Assembly (NCBI RefSeq): GCF_900116855.1
Contig: NZ_UETD01000016.1
Span: forward strand, 1-46,095
Source of the DNA: Ruminococcus flavefaciens
Lineage (GTDB): Bacteria > Bacillota > Clostridia > Oscillospirales > Ruminococcaceae
Direction: 5' to 3'
Length of the DNA stretch: 46,095 nucleotides
Shown: piece by piece, positions 1 to 9,621 of the stretch
How the letters are laid out: the number at the start of each line of letters is the position of its first letter
Numbering within the stretch: position 1 is the first letter of the stretch
Notes under the pieces: model-generated
Told to the model about the DNA's origin: nothing
Seen by the model: only the letters and a program-made list of their open reading frames with translations
The model's database searches: none
Made by a program: the position numbers and the translations under genes

Positions 1-3000
1 CCTGACAGCCATACCAGTGATGTGCCGACGCTGTTGATCTCAGTGCCGCCCTCACCTATTGTGAGCTGTCCGTCCTTGAAGATTATAGGCTGACCCTTGC
101 CGTCCTTACCTGTGAGAGTAAGCTTAGCATCCTTGACTTCCTTGCCATTGAGATTATCCTGCTTGCTGATGTTTACCTTTGCAGTAGTTACAGCAGGAGC
201 AGTTGTCGTCGTGGTTGTGGTAGTCGTTGTTGTTGTTGTTGTCGAAGTCGTTGTGGGCTTCGAGGTTGTTGTAGTAGTTGTTGTCGTAGTCGACGTTGTT
301 GTCGTCGATGTAGACGTTGTGGTTGTTGTAGTTGTAGTGGTTGTTGTAGTTGTAGTGGTTGTTGTGGTTGTTGTTGTGGTTGTAGTTGTAGTTGTGGTTG
401 TGGTTGTGGTAGTAGTTGTAGTTGTTGTAGTAGTAGTTGTGGTTGTAGTTGTTGTAGTTGTCGTCGATGTTGTTGTCGACGTTGTGCTTGTTGTTGTAGA
501 TGTAGATGTTGTCGATGTAGTTGTAGTTGTGGATGTTGTGGTTGTTGTAGATGTCGATGTGGTCGTAGCCTGAGCATCGTTCACCTTGATAACGCCCTTA
601 TCCTTATCTACTGTGTAGTAACCTGTCTTGGAATCTGCATCTGCCTCTTCCTTCAGGTCGTCACCTGTTGCATCTACGATCTTGTTTGCTCTGATAGAGA
701 AGTTCAGCTCAGAAGTGATAACTGTATATGTTACCTTACCATCGGTGAAGTCATCACCTGTCTCCTTGAGTGTGTAATCGCCGTCCTTGAGTGCTCTGAT
801 GACCTTTGCAGTATCACCTGAGATCCACTGGATACCGATAACCTTGCCTTCGCTGTCAACTACGCTTGTGAAGTCCTTATCGTCCTTGTTAGCGTCTGTG
901 ATAGATGTCCAGTCAATGTCGGAGTTAGTGATCTCGAGCTGAGCATTCTTAACTTCCTTCTCGCCTGTGATATCATACTTGCCTACTGTGAACTCGTTGG
1001 GAGCGTCCTCGATAACGAGGTGACCTGTCTCCTCGTCCACATAAGCCTTGCCGTTTGTTGTTGCTGATACGTCCTTTACCTCGCCCTTGTCAAGGAAGAA
1101 TGTAAAGGTAGATACTACTTCGTATCCGTCGGGAGCAGTCTTTTCTACGAGAGTGTAGTGACCGTCCTTGAGTCCTGTGAACTTAGCAGAGTTGCCGGGG
1201 AACTCAGTCCCTGTGATCTCGCCGAGAGCCTCGCCGCCGTTGATCTTAACGCCCTTGAATGTTACGCCCTCATCGTTTGATGTGAGTGTGAATACAGCGT
1301 TTCCTGCGTCAGCAGTGATCTCCTTTGCACCGAGAGCCTTCTTGTCGATAGTAACTGTCGACTCGAGCTCGTCCTGAACCTCGATAGTCTTGCCGTCGTT
1401 CTTCTTTTCTACCTTGCCGCTTGTTACGGTATCAACGTCCTTAACAACGCCGTTTTCGATAGTAAAGCTGAACTTGGTAACTACTGAGTAGCCGTTAGGA
1501 GCAGCTTTCTCCTCGAGGCTGTACTTGCCGTCCTTGAGACCTGTGAAGTTTACGTTGTTGCCTGTGAACTCGTAAGATGTCTCACCATTCTCGAATGTTA
1601 CGGAAGTAGCTTCCTCACCTTCGCCCATGCTGATAGTAACACCATCGAGTGTCTTGCCCTTTTCCTCAACTGTGAGGACGAATGTTGCACTGCCTGCCTC
1701 AGCAGGTATCTCTGTACCGCCGAGAGCCTTCTTGTCAAGTGTGATAGTTGACTTTTCGTCCTCAACTACGAGGTGATCGTTTTCGTCAACATAAGCGTTG
1801 CCGTCTGTAACTGTGCTTACATTTGAAACGTAACCTTTTTCGTCAACGTCGAATGTGAACTCTGTTACAGTTATGAATCCGTCGGGAGCTGTTGTCTCCT
1901 TGAGAGTGTATGTACCCTTCTTGAGACCCTTTAATACTGCTGTGTTGCCATCGAAGTCAACGGATGTCTTTCCGTCCTCGACTGCTACAGCACCTTCGCC
2001 CTCTCCGACTGTTACGCCGTTGAAGTTTAAGCCCTCTGTCTTAGCAGTGAGTGTGAACTTAGCCTTGCCTGCAGCTTCGTCGATAGGAGCTCCGCCAAGA
2101 GCCTTCTTGTCGATGACTACTGTTGTCTTGGCGTCCTCAACAACCAGGTGACCGTTCTTGTCAACATAAACGTCGCCGTCTGTTACTGTATCAATTACAG
2201 TTACCTTTCCGTCCTTGTCTACGCTGAATGTGAACTTTGTCACTGTTACGAATCCGCTTGGAGCAGCAGTTTCTTCAAGTGAGTATACACCGGGTCTGAG
2301 ACCTGTGAAGCTGATGTTGTTGCCTGTGAAGCTGTAGATGTTGTCCTCAGCAGTGATAGTTTCGGAAGTAGCATCCTCGCCTGTGCCCTGAGATACTGTT
2401 ACGCCCTTGAAGTTAGCGCCCTCATCCTCAGCCTTGAAAATGAATGTTGCACTTCCTGCTTCAGCGGGGATCTCCTCGCCGCCAAGAGCCTTCTTATCGA
2501 TAATCACGCTGTTCTGACCGTCCTCAACAACAAGGTGTCCTGTTTTTTCATCGATGTAAGCCTTGCCGTTTGTAGTTGTTCCTACATTCTCAACCTTGCC
2601 GTCAACGATATCGAAAGTGAACTTTGTAACTGTTGTGAAGCCGCCGGGAGCAGCTGTCTCTGTGAGGCTGTATGTGCCGTTCTTGAGACCTGTGAAGTTT
2701 ACGTTGTTGCCTGTGAACTCATAGGAAGTCTGACCTTCGCTGAGTGTCTCTGAGGTAACAGTTTCGCCTTCACCCATGCTGATGGTAACACCGCCAAGGG
2801 TCTTGCCATCTTCCTCTATTGCGAGTACGAATGTTGCCATGCCAGCCTCTGCGGGTATTTCTTTGCCGCCGAGAGCCTTCTTGTCAAGTGTCATTGTTGA
2901 CTTAGCGTCCTCGATCACGAGGTGACCGTTGTCGTCAACATATGCCTTGCCGTCTGTAACTGCGCTTACATTTGAAACATTTCCGTTTTCGTCAATGTCG

Positions 3001-6000
3001 AATGTAAAGTCTGTAACTGTTACAAATCCGTCTGGAGCTGTTGTCTCTGTGAGAGTGTAATTACCCTTCTTGAGACCGTTGAATATTGCTGTGTTGCCGT
3101 CGAAGTCTACGGACTTCTTACCGTCCTCGACTGCTATAGCGCCTTCGCCTTCGCCGATGACTACGCCATTGAGGTTGAGTCCCTCGTCGTTGGCTGTAAG
3201 TGTGAACTTAGCCTTGCCTGCTTCTTCAGCGATAGGCTCGCCGCCGAGTGCCTTCTTGTCGATGATAGTCTTTGTCTTGGTATCCTCAACAACAAGGTGG
3301 CCTGTTTCTTCACTGATATAAGCCTTGCCGTCGGTAACTGTGCTTACGTTTGTTACCTGACCCTTTTCGTCTATATCGAATGTGAACTTTGTTACTGTTG
3401 TGAAGCCGTCGGGAGCAGCTGTTTCTTCAAGTGAGTATGTACCCTTCTTGAGACCTGTGAACTTAGCGTTATTAGCCTCAAATGTATAGGATGTTCTGCC
3501 ATCGCTGATGGTCTCGCCTGTTGAAGCTGCGCCTAAAGTTATCTCAACGCCGTCAAGGTTCTTGCCCTCGCCCTCAGCTGTGAGAACGAATGTAGCCTTG
3601 CCTGCTCCTGCGGGGATAGGTGTTCCGCCAAGAGCCATCTTGTCGAGAGTTACTGTTGACTTTCTGTCCTCCACCTGGATAGTTGTGTCACTGATCCTGC
3701 GTGAGTTGCCGTTTGTTGTTGACTCAACGCTTGCTACCTTACCGTTTGCAATAGTAAAGTTGAACTTTGTAACAACTGTGTATCCGTCGGGAGCTGCGGT
3801 CTCCTCAAGGCTGTATGTGCCGTTTTTGAGACCTGTGAATGTGATGTTGTTGCCTGTGAATTCGTAAGAAGTCTTGCCTTCACCGATAGTATCGGCTGCG
3901 GCTGCTGTGCCTTCTCCCTTGCTTACTGTTACACCCTCGAGAGTCTTGCCTTTCTCCTCAATTGTGAGAACGAACTTAGCCTCGCCAGCCTCTGCGGGGA
4001 TCTCCTCGCCGCCGAGAGCCTTCTTGTTGATGTTGACAGTTGAGCGGTTGTCCTCCACTACGATCTCACCGTTTTCTCCCTTGTAGGAGTCGCCGTTTGT
4101 AGTCTTGGTCACATTTGCTACCTTGCCGTTCTCATCCACGTCGAATGTGAACTTGGTAACTGTTGTGAAGCCGTCGGGAGCTGTTGTTTCCTCAAGTGAG
4201 TACTTGCCTGCCTTGAGGTATTCAAATGTAGCATTGTTTCCGTCGAACTCTGCTTCTGTAACGCCTTCGCCGAGTGCATCGCCGCCGTTGAGCTTAACGC
4301 CCTCAAGTGTGCTGCCCTCGTCTTCAGCCTTTAATGTGAACTTTGCCTTGCCTGCATCCTCGGGGATAGGTGTTCCGCCGAGTGCCAGCTTGTCGAGCTT
4401 GATAACGGGTCTGTCCTCGATCTTGAGAACTCTTCCGCCGTCCTCGAATGATACAACGCCGTCTGTAACAGCGCTTACCTCTGTTACGAGGCCGTCAGTT
4501 ATCTTGAATGTGAATTCGGAAACTGTTGAATATCCGTCGGGAGCGGTCTCCTCCTTCAGTGAGTAAACACCGTTCTGGAGGTACTCGAACTTGGTGCTGT
4601 TTCCTGTGAACTCATAAGATGTAACGTCACCGATCTCTGTGTTGTTGACCTTGACGCCGTTAAGTGTAAGTCCCTCGTCCTTGGCAGTCAGTGTGAACTT
4701 TGCGTCGCTGCCTTTGATGATAGTGCCGCCGAGAGCAGCCTTATCGATCACTACGGTAGGAGCATCCTCGACCTTGATGTGGCCGTCATTTCCCACATAA
4801 GCCTTGCCTGTTGTGCCTACGTCGCTGATATTTGTTACTCTGCCGCCGAAGCCCACTTCAAATGTAAAGGAGCTTACTACGGAATAGCCGCCGGGAGCAG
4901 CAGTCTCTGTCAGCTTGTAAGTGCCGGGCCTGAGACCTGTGAATGTGATGTTATTATCTGTGCATGAAACATTCTCGACCTTTGAAACTCGTCCGAGTCT
5001 CTCGCCGCCGTTGATGCTCAGACCTTCGAGAGTCCTGCCCTCGCCTACTGCCTCAAGAGTGAATACAGCCTGTCCTGCTTCCGCAGCGATGACCTTTCCG
5101 CCGAGAGCGGTCTTGTCAAGGGTAACTGTTCCTCTCCTTGTGTTGAGGAGCGACTCTGAGCTTCTCTCGCTGATCACCTGACCTGCCTCGTTGATCTCGG
5201 CAATAACGCCGTTCTTTACGATGAAGGTCTTGGGTTCAGCCTGTTCGTAGCCTCTGGGTGTCTTTGTTTCCTCAAGAGTATACTTACCGTCCATCAGTCC
5301 CTTGAACACCTTGGGATTCTCATCATTTGTATTCCATGATACGGACTCTCCTGATGCGATAGTGTTGGCACCGATGATACCTGTAACGATGGGCTTCTCG
5401 GAAGGCTCATCGAATGTGAGCTTCATCTCTGCGCCCTCGCGTCCCTCGGGAGTTGTGTTGCCTGATGCGCCGAACTCCTTTGTGAGAGTTATCTCCGACA
5501 CACTATCTGTAATGATAAGGTGTGCGGGATCTGCGGGATCGATCTTTACAGCGCCTGTTGTGGAAGCGTTTGTAACTGTGATCTTACCGTCTGTGATATT
5601 GAACTCGAACTTTGACTCTACCTTGGTATAGCCGTTGGGTGAAGCTGTTTCCTCGAGAACATAATCGCCGTCCTCAAGACCTGTCATGGAAGCTTCGCCG
5701 CCTGTGAACTCATAAGCCTTACCGTCGTCTGTCAGCTCTATAAGCTCTGACACACTTACCTTGGGAGCGTTCATACCGTCATCGACACGGATGTTGTAGA
5801 TCATTCCGTTATCGAGAGTAAGTACATACGAACCGTCATGGAGACCTGTTATCTCGATGGTATCGCCCTTGGCGCTGCCCTTTATCTCGTATACGTTCTG
5901 CTGTGCAGTAGTGTTGACAGCCTCTCCGTCGATCTTTACATTATTAAATGTATTGCCGCGGAGGGTGTAGCCCATGCCCTCGGAAGTATACTTGACAGTT

Positions 6001-9000
6001 ACTGTCTTGGAGTTGCTTGTAAGTCCGATACCTGTTGAACAGTAGCCTCTTGCATCTTCATAATCGCGTGTGAGCTTGCCCAGCTTTGTACCGTCCTTCT
6101 TGGTAAGTCTGAACTCAGCACCGTCTATGACAGTGGCGTTCATATCGTTCTTGCTTACGGAGACAGTCTGCTTCTTGTTGACGATATCATTGATCTTATC
6201 AAATCCGTCTTCATTCTTAACATCTCCGCTTGCGGTAAGTCTTCCGTTCTCATCTCTTGCGATGGTGAAGTTCCTTACCTTTGCGTCTCTTGAGTAGCCT
6301 GCGGGAGCGCTTACCTCTTCGAGGCTGTATGTTCCCTCAGGGAGACCTGTGAATATAACAGCCGATCCGATGGAGTACCACTCGAAAGCTGCTGCGCTGT
6401 CGCTTGCTACGTTCTTGATCTCATTATAGCTGAGGTCAAGTCTGTAAGGAGCGATGTTGCTGTTGGGCATATTCCAGCCGTAGCCGTTTGCGGTAAAGAA
6501 CTGAGTATCGTGAGCCTTTACCTTTGTCATGTCTGCACCGCTGGTGCTTGTCAGTCTGAGAAGCGCTCCGGGAACAGGGATATTGTTCTCGTCAACCTTT
6601 CTCAGTGAGATGGAGTAAACGTCATCGTTTACTGTGATAACTCCGTTATGCACATCTGAATTATCGATGCTGTAACCGAGGTTGGTCGAGTCCTCATCGA
6701 GACCTAAGCTGTAATCAGGTTTACCGCTGTCAAGTCTGAACTTGAACTCCTTTACAGGCTGATAGCCTTCGGGAGCTGTCTCGGTAACTCTGTATGTACC
6801 ATCAGGGAGTCCCTCGAAAACGATGTCCTCGTCGATGGTAGTCCATGTGATAGTATCATCATTGTATGTGGGCTTGCCCTTTACATTGGAGTCAAGATTT
6901 GACTTGACGCCGCTGCTGAGCTTCGCCTCACTGTCATTGGGAGTGATGAGAGCAAGTGTGAACTGTGCTCCTATAAGTCTCTGCTCAGCCGACTTGAATG
7001 TTACAGTTTCATCTGTAACTTCATCAACTGTAAGAACATCGGAAAGCTTTACGAACTTCAGCTTGTTGACTGCCTCATCGCTTGTGTTTGTAACTGTGAT
7101 GGTCCTGTTTCCGCCTGCAGCGCCGTTGCCATCGTAGGAAACTGTGTAGCCCTGCTTGACGTTTTCCTCTACTGCATAGTAGTAGTAAACATAACCTGTG
7201 GGAGACTCCTTAGGAAGACCGTCCCATGTCTCGTTCCAGTTATCTGTGTTGATCGTCTTGGTGCCGATGATCTGTGTAGCGATGGGATCGCCTGTGACAG
7301 AGGTGATCTTGCCGCCGGCAACAGCAACTATGACCGATCTTGACTGGACAGAGAATTCGTACTCTCCGTCTGCGAGAGTCGATGTGATATCTCCGTTTGA
7401 CTGAGGTGTGAACAACTCCGTTCTGGAGTTTATATCCTCATCATTCTTGTGGTAAGTAACACTGCCGTCGTTCTCTGAAACAGCCATGTATTCCTGACCG
7501 TCGATCCTGAACTTGCAGTTTCTCAGATCGCCCTCGGTAATGAATCTCACCAGATCATTGTACTGGTTCTCCAGTGTGATCTCGGAAGCAGGATCGCTGA
7601 CTCCCGACTTTGTGAGACGATAGAGAGTGACCTTTACTTCGTCAGCTGTGTGATTAGCATTTCCGTCGCTCCAGTTCTTCTGAACAGAGATATCGATGTT
7701 TGTCTGCTGCTCATCGAACGGATTGAGGAAGTAAGCCATATGTGTTTCGTTCTTTGCAGTGATCTTGTTCGCGATAATGTTACCGTTTATCTGCGCTACC
7801 TCAAACTCGGTATCGGGAGCAAGAACGCATCCCAGAGGGATCTTTGTGCCGGAAACACTAATTTTTGTACCATTATCGGGAGCGCCGTTGTAGAAATTGT
7901 AGAGAATATTTGTACCGTGTATAACAGCCTTTTCGCCGTTGAAAGCACCGTCATTGAGCTTTGTGCCGTCCTTTGCGGTGTAGCTCCAGTTGGGATTCCA
8001 TGCGACGTCGGTAAGTCCCTCAAGGTCAATGTTGACGATAAGTGTCTGGTTGCCCTTGTACTGACCGTTCTCGTAGTTGATATTCTCAACGCTTATCTCA
8101 TGATACTTGTCCAGCTCGCTCGCCTTGATGTTGAGGACATTCTCGCCCTCATCATAAAGGGTAAGGGTACCCTTGCCGGGATTCGGGCTATCCCATGTAC
8201 TGTCGTCGCCGCCGTCCCAGTCGATACCGTTTCTTCCGGTGCTTGCGGTCCTCGGACCCTTGCTGCCGTAATCATTGGACATATTCTCATAATATGTCTT
8301 CAGCGCTGCGAAATCGATAAAGTTATCGCCTGCATGAGCGAAATAGCACTCTGTTCCGGAAGGAGCGTTGTTTCCGATGATATACGCCATCGGTCCGACG
8401 AACGGTCCTCCTTCGTCATATGCCTTTCTCTCATCCGAAGCAGCATAATCTGCTACGACATTGGGAAAATCCGCTTTCTTTCCGGGAAAGATGTTGACGC
8501 CTGTGTAGCGGCTGTCATTTGAAGGGTTGAATATAGTAGGATATTTCACCTGTACTCTTTCATCGCCCTCCCGAACGACTACTACCTCATTCTCGCCCGT
8601 TTCGTCATTGTAGACTTCTCGCGTTTCTGCCGGGATATCATTACCCCATATCTCATAATCGACCGGCAAATACCAGTCATAGAGCTGAGCCAGACCGAGC
8701 TGCGCATACATCTTGCCTTCATCAGGTTCATTGATGATGTTACCCGATTCTCTCGGCGGCTTCCTCCAGAAAATGTCCTTGGTAACGACGTTAAGAAGTC
8801 TGCCTACCTTCTGGTTAGGACTTGTGTAGCCGTTCTGAATGATGTAAACAGGTGTTGCAACGTTACCGTTTACATGGTTCCACGATTCGACCGATTCAAA
8901 GCCGAACAAGTGGAAATCGCCTGCGACGCCGAGTGGATTGTTTCTGTTCCACAATGACTCTTCGTAGGGAGTGTTCACGATTGGCAATCCGTCTGAAGCA

Positions 9001-9119
9001 ACGCCATCTTCTGCCGCAAGAGCCCGTATGGGAGCCAGTCCCGACGGGAGCGCATAAGTCACAGCCAGCAGTCCTGAGGTAACGCCACTAATCAAACGTT
9101 TCCCCAAAGATTTTTTCAT
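1..9119 (-). CDS. Giant secreted SpaA/Cna-B repeat adhesin, 3' end outside the window
   Basis: At least 3,039 residues are read without interruption on the minus strand; the stop lies beyond base 1. The start at 9119 follows GAAAGGATGG and gives a signal peptide (MKKS, hydrophobic core, cleavage near ALA-AED). Residues of about 40-330 resemble the choice-of-anchor-A domain (GDFHLFGFES...HVNGNVA). From about residue 480 the protein is a chain of prealbumin-like beta modules: diverged copies first, then 11 regular copies with DKKALGG at the start and an E-box of the form SLEETAAPDG. The Lys of DKKALGG, the E-box Glu and an Asn/Asp near the end fit the Lys-Asn/Asp isopeptide chemistry of this family, which is inferred. 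A VaFE-like module, a Thr-only linker and another VaFE-like module (ISKQDNLNGKEVKDA) follow. A C-terminal sortase motif or dockerin would be expected but is not visible. Probable role: long cell-surface stalk for adhesion. Confidence 0.85.
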   Translation of the reverse strand, partial: MKKSLGKRLISGVTSGLLAVTYALPSGLAPIRALAAEDGVASDGLPIVNTPYEESLWNRNNPLGVAGDFHLFGFESVESWNHVNGNVATPVYIIQNGYTSPNQKVGRLLNVVTKDIFWRKPPRESGNIINEPDEGKMYAQLGLAQLYDWYLPVDYEIWGNDIPAETREVYNDETGENEVVVVREGDERVQVKYPTIFNPSNDSRYTGVNIFPGKKADFPNVVADYAASDERKAYDEGGPFVGPMAYIIGNNAPSGTECYFAHAGDNFIDFAALKTYYENMSNDYGSKGPRTASTGRNGIDWDGGDDSTWDSPNPGKGTLTLYDEGENVLNIKASELDKYHEISVENINYENGQYKGNQTLIVNIDLEGLTDVAWNPNWSYTAKDGTKLNDGAFNGEKAVIHGTNILYNFYNGAPDNGTKISVSGTKIPLGCVLAPDTEFEVAQINGNIIANKITAKNETHMAYFLNPFDEQQTNIDISVQKNWSDGNANHTADEVKVTLYRLTKSGVSDPASEITLENQYNDLVRFITEGDLRNCKFRIDGQEYMAVSENDGSVTYHKNDEDINSRTELFTPQSNGDITSTLADGEYEFSVQSRSVIVAVAGGKITSVTGDPIATQIIGTKTINTDNWNETWDGLPKESPTGYVYYYYAVEENVKQGYTVSYDGNGAAGGNRTITVTNTSDEAVNKLKFVKLSDVLTVDEVTDETVTFKSAEQRLIGAQFTLALITPNDSEAKLSSGVKSNLDSNVKGKPTYNDDTITWTTIDEDIVFEGLPDGTYRVTETAPEGYQPVKEFKFRLDSGKPDYSLGLDEDSTNLGYSIDNSDVHNGVITVNDDVYSISLRKVDENNIPVPGALLRLTSTSGADMTKVKAHDTQFFTANGYGWNMPNSNIAPYRLDLSYNEIKNVASDSAAAFEWYSIGSAVIFTGLPEGTYSLEEVSAPAGYSRDAKVRNFTIARDENGRLTASGDVKNEDGFDKINDIVNKKQTVSVSKNDMNATVIDGAEFRLTKKDGTKLGKLTRDYEDARGYCSTGIGLTSNSKTVTVKYTSEGMGYTLRGNTFNNVKIDGEAVNTTAQQNVYEIKGSAKGDTIEITGLHDGSYVLTLDNGMIYNIRVDDGMNAPKVSVSELIELTDDGKAYEFTGGEASMTGLEDGDYVLEETASPNGYTKVESKFEFNITDGKITVTNASTTGAVKIDPADPAHLIITDSVSEITLTKEFGASGNTTPEGREGAEMKLTFDEPSEKPIVTGIIGANTIASGESVSWNTNDENPKVFKGLMDGKYTLEETKTPRGYEQAEPKTFIVKNGVIAEINEAGQVISERSSESLLNTRRGTVTLDKTALGGKVIAAEAGQAVFTLEAVGEGRTLEGLSINGGERLGRVSKVENVSCTDNNITFTGLRPGTYKLTETAAPGGYSVVSSFTFEVGFGGRVTNISDVGTTGKAYVGNDGHIKVEDAPTVVIDKAALGGTIIKGSDAKFTLTAKDEGLTLNGVKVNNTEIGDVTSYEFTGNSTKFEYLQNGVYSLKEETAPDGYSTVSEFTFKITDGLVTEVSAVTDGVVSFEDGGRVLKIEDRPVIKLDKLALGGTPIPEDAGKAKFTLKAEDEGSTLEGVKLNGGDALGEGVTEAEFDGNNATFEYLKAGKYSLEETTAPDGFTTVTKFTFDVDENGKVANVTKTTNGDSYKGENGEIVVEDNRSTVNINKKALGGEEIPAEAGEAKFVLTIEEKGKTLEGVTVSKGEGTAAAADTIGEGKTSYEFTGNNITFTGLKNGTYSLEETAAPDGYTVVTKFNFTIANGKVASVESTTNGNSRRISDTTIQVEDRKSTVTLDKMALGGTPIPAGAGKATFVLTAEGEGKNLDGVEITLGAASTGETISDGRTSYTFEANNAKFTGLKKGTYSLEETAAPDGFTTVTKFTFDIDEKGQVTNVSTVTDGKAYISEETGHLVVEDTKTKTIIDKKALGGEPIAEEAGKAKFTLTANDEGLNLNGVVIGEGEGAIAVEDGKKSVDFDGNTAIFNGLKKGNYTLTETTAPDGFVTVTDFTFDIDENGNVSNVSAVTDGKAYVDDNGHLVIEDAKSTMTLDKKALGGKEIPAEAGMATFVLAIEEDGKTLGGVTISMGEGETVTSETLSEGQTSYEFTGNNVNFTGLKNGTYSLTETAAPGGFTTVTKFTFDIVDGKVENVGTTTNGKAYIDEKTGHLVVEDGQNSVIIDKKALGGEEIPAEAGSATFIFKAEDEGANFKGVTVSQGTGEDATSETITAEDNIYSFTGNNISFTGLRPGVYSLEETAAPSGFVTVTKFTFSVDKDGKVTVIDTVTDGDVYVDKNGHLVVEDAKTTVVIDKKALGGAPIDEAAGKAKFTLTAKTEGLNFNGVTVGEGEGAVAVEDGKTSVDFDGNTAVLKGLKKGTYTLKETTAPDGFITVTEFTFDVDEKGYVSNVSTVTDGNAYVDENDHLVVEDEKSTITLDKKALGGTEIPAEAGSATFVLTVEEKGKTLDGVTISMGEGEEATSVTFENGETSYEFTGNNVNFTGLKDGKYSLEEKAAPNGYSVVTKFSFTIENGVVKDVDTVTSGKVEKKNDGKTIEVQDELESTVTIDKKALGAKEITADAGNAVFTLTSNDEGVTFKGVKINGGEALGEITGTEFPGNSAKFTGLKDGHYTLVEKTAPDGYEVVSTFTFFLDKGEVKDVSATTNGKAYVDEETGHLVIEDAPNEFTVGKYDITGEKEVKNAQLEITNSDIDWTSITDANKDDKDFTSVVDSEGKVIGIQWISGDTAKVIRALKDGDYTLKETGDDFTDGKVTYTVITSELNFSIRANKIVDATGDDLKEEADADSKTGYYTVDKDKGVIKVNDAQATTTSTSTTTTTSTTTTTSTTSTSTTTSTTSTTTSTTTTTTTTTTTTTTTTTTTTTTTTTTTTTTTTTTTTTTTTTTTTTTTTTTSTSTTTTSTTTTTTTTTSKPTTTSTTTTTTTTTTTTTTAPAVTTAKVNISKQDNLNGKEVKDAKLTLTGKDGKGQPIIFKDGQLTIGEGGTEINSVGTSLVWLS
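181..575 (-). repeat. Triplet tract encoding a Thr-only linker (about 125 residues)
   Basis: The plus strand is an almost unbroken run of GTT/GTA/GTC/GTG triplets; read on the minus strand it gives ACN codons, so the adhesin carries a stalk of almost pure Thr with scattered Ser and one Lys-Pro. Mixed synonymous codons show that it is not a fresh clonal expansion, but the triplet structure lets its length change without breaking the frame. Thr-rich linkers separate domains in Ruminococcus surface and cellulosomal proteins and are probably glycosylated (inference). The CotH-type protein has a shorter one at about 31620-31680. Confidence 0.9.
1320..5120 (-). repeat. Eleven tandem SpaA-like modules, period about 375 bp
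   Basis: The motif complementary to DKKALGG (ccgccgagagccttcttgtc and variants) recurs near 1330, 1720, 2095, 2480, 2870, 3245, 3630, 4010, 4375, 4725 and 5095. This gives a module of about 125 residues. Between these anchors the E-box (cgtcgggagc on the plus strand) recurs with the same period. Copies are similar at DNA level but not identical, so they could recombine. More diverged copies continue to about 7200. Confidence 0.85.
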
Positions 9120-9537
9120 GGTCATTCCATCCTTTCGTTTTTATTTTTACAATCCCCCGTAACCCTCCTCAATCTGCTTGTACGCAGCCGAAAAAAATTA
9201 CAGTTCTTTGTACATATAATTATAACATATCGGTATACAAATTGCAATATTTTAAGACGTACTAAATATGAAAAAAAATCGAATGATATTTGTGCAAAAC
9301 GTTGCGGATAATGCCTTTTTTTCAAAGTTCAACAGCAAGTTCCACAAAATGCCACTATTTCAGTCAACTGGTTAAACCAATTTGGATGACATTTCGTAAA
9401 AAACCGTTCAAACTCAACTTCCGGCTATTTAACTTTTAGTATTATTCGCATTATATATTAACATATATAGACTTTATATTTGTTAAATATATACTATTAG
9501 TGAATTTGTTGTTGATTTTATTCTGTAAATTGAGCTA
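9120..9537. other. AT-rich divergent intergenic region
   Basis: This stretch separates the adhesin from the ECF transporter gene. Apart from the adhesin promoter I see only AT-rich DNA and a short odd-centred palindrome (TGGTTAAACCA, near 9370). I found no riboswitch or RNA gene by eye. Confidence 0.5.
9219..9247 (-). promoter_or_regulatory. Sigma-A promoter of the adhesin gene
   Basis: On the minus strand, TTGCAA (9247-9242), a 17-bp spacer and TATAAT (9224-9219) with an upstream TG (extended -10). The leader would be about 90 nt. Confidence 0.75.
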
Positions 9538-9566
9538 TTTACAAGATTTCCAAAACGTGTTATGAT
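9538..9566 (+). promoter_or_regulatory. Promoter of the ECF S-component gene
   Basis: TTTACA (9538-9543), 17-bp spacer, TATGAT (9561-9566) preceded by TG (extended -10). Transcription should start near 9573, about 50 nt before the start codon. Confidence 0.75.
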
Positions 9567-9583
9567 ATATTTATTGTATTATA

Positions 9584-9597
9584 TCCTCATATGAGGA
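9584..9597. promoter_or_regulatory. 14-bp perfect palindrome in the leader, possible operator
   Basis: TCCTCATATGAGGA is a perfect palindrome lying about 11 nt after the predicted transcription start and just before the AAGGAGG at 9606-9612. It could be a repressor site or a small hairpin. No regulator is identified. Confidence 0.45.
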
Positions 9598-9621
9598 GTA
9601 GTAACAAGGAGGAAATTCAAT

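Noticed and set aside
97..573. Long open frame coding mostly Val on the plus strand, and a Gln/Leu/Arg frame on the minus strand over the same tract
   Set aside because: Both are out-of-frame readings of the Thr linker of the adhesin; neither has a ribosome binding site.
7650..8522. 290-codon plus-strand open frame
   Set aside because: It is antisense to the N-terminal part of the adhesin, whose minus-strand frame is continuous and domain-rich; no ribosome binding site or known motif.
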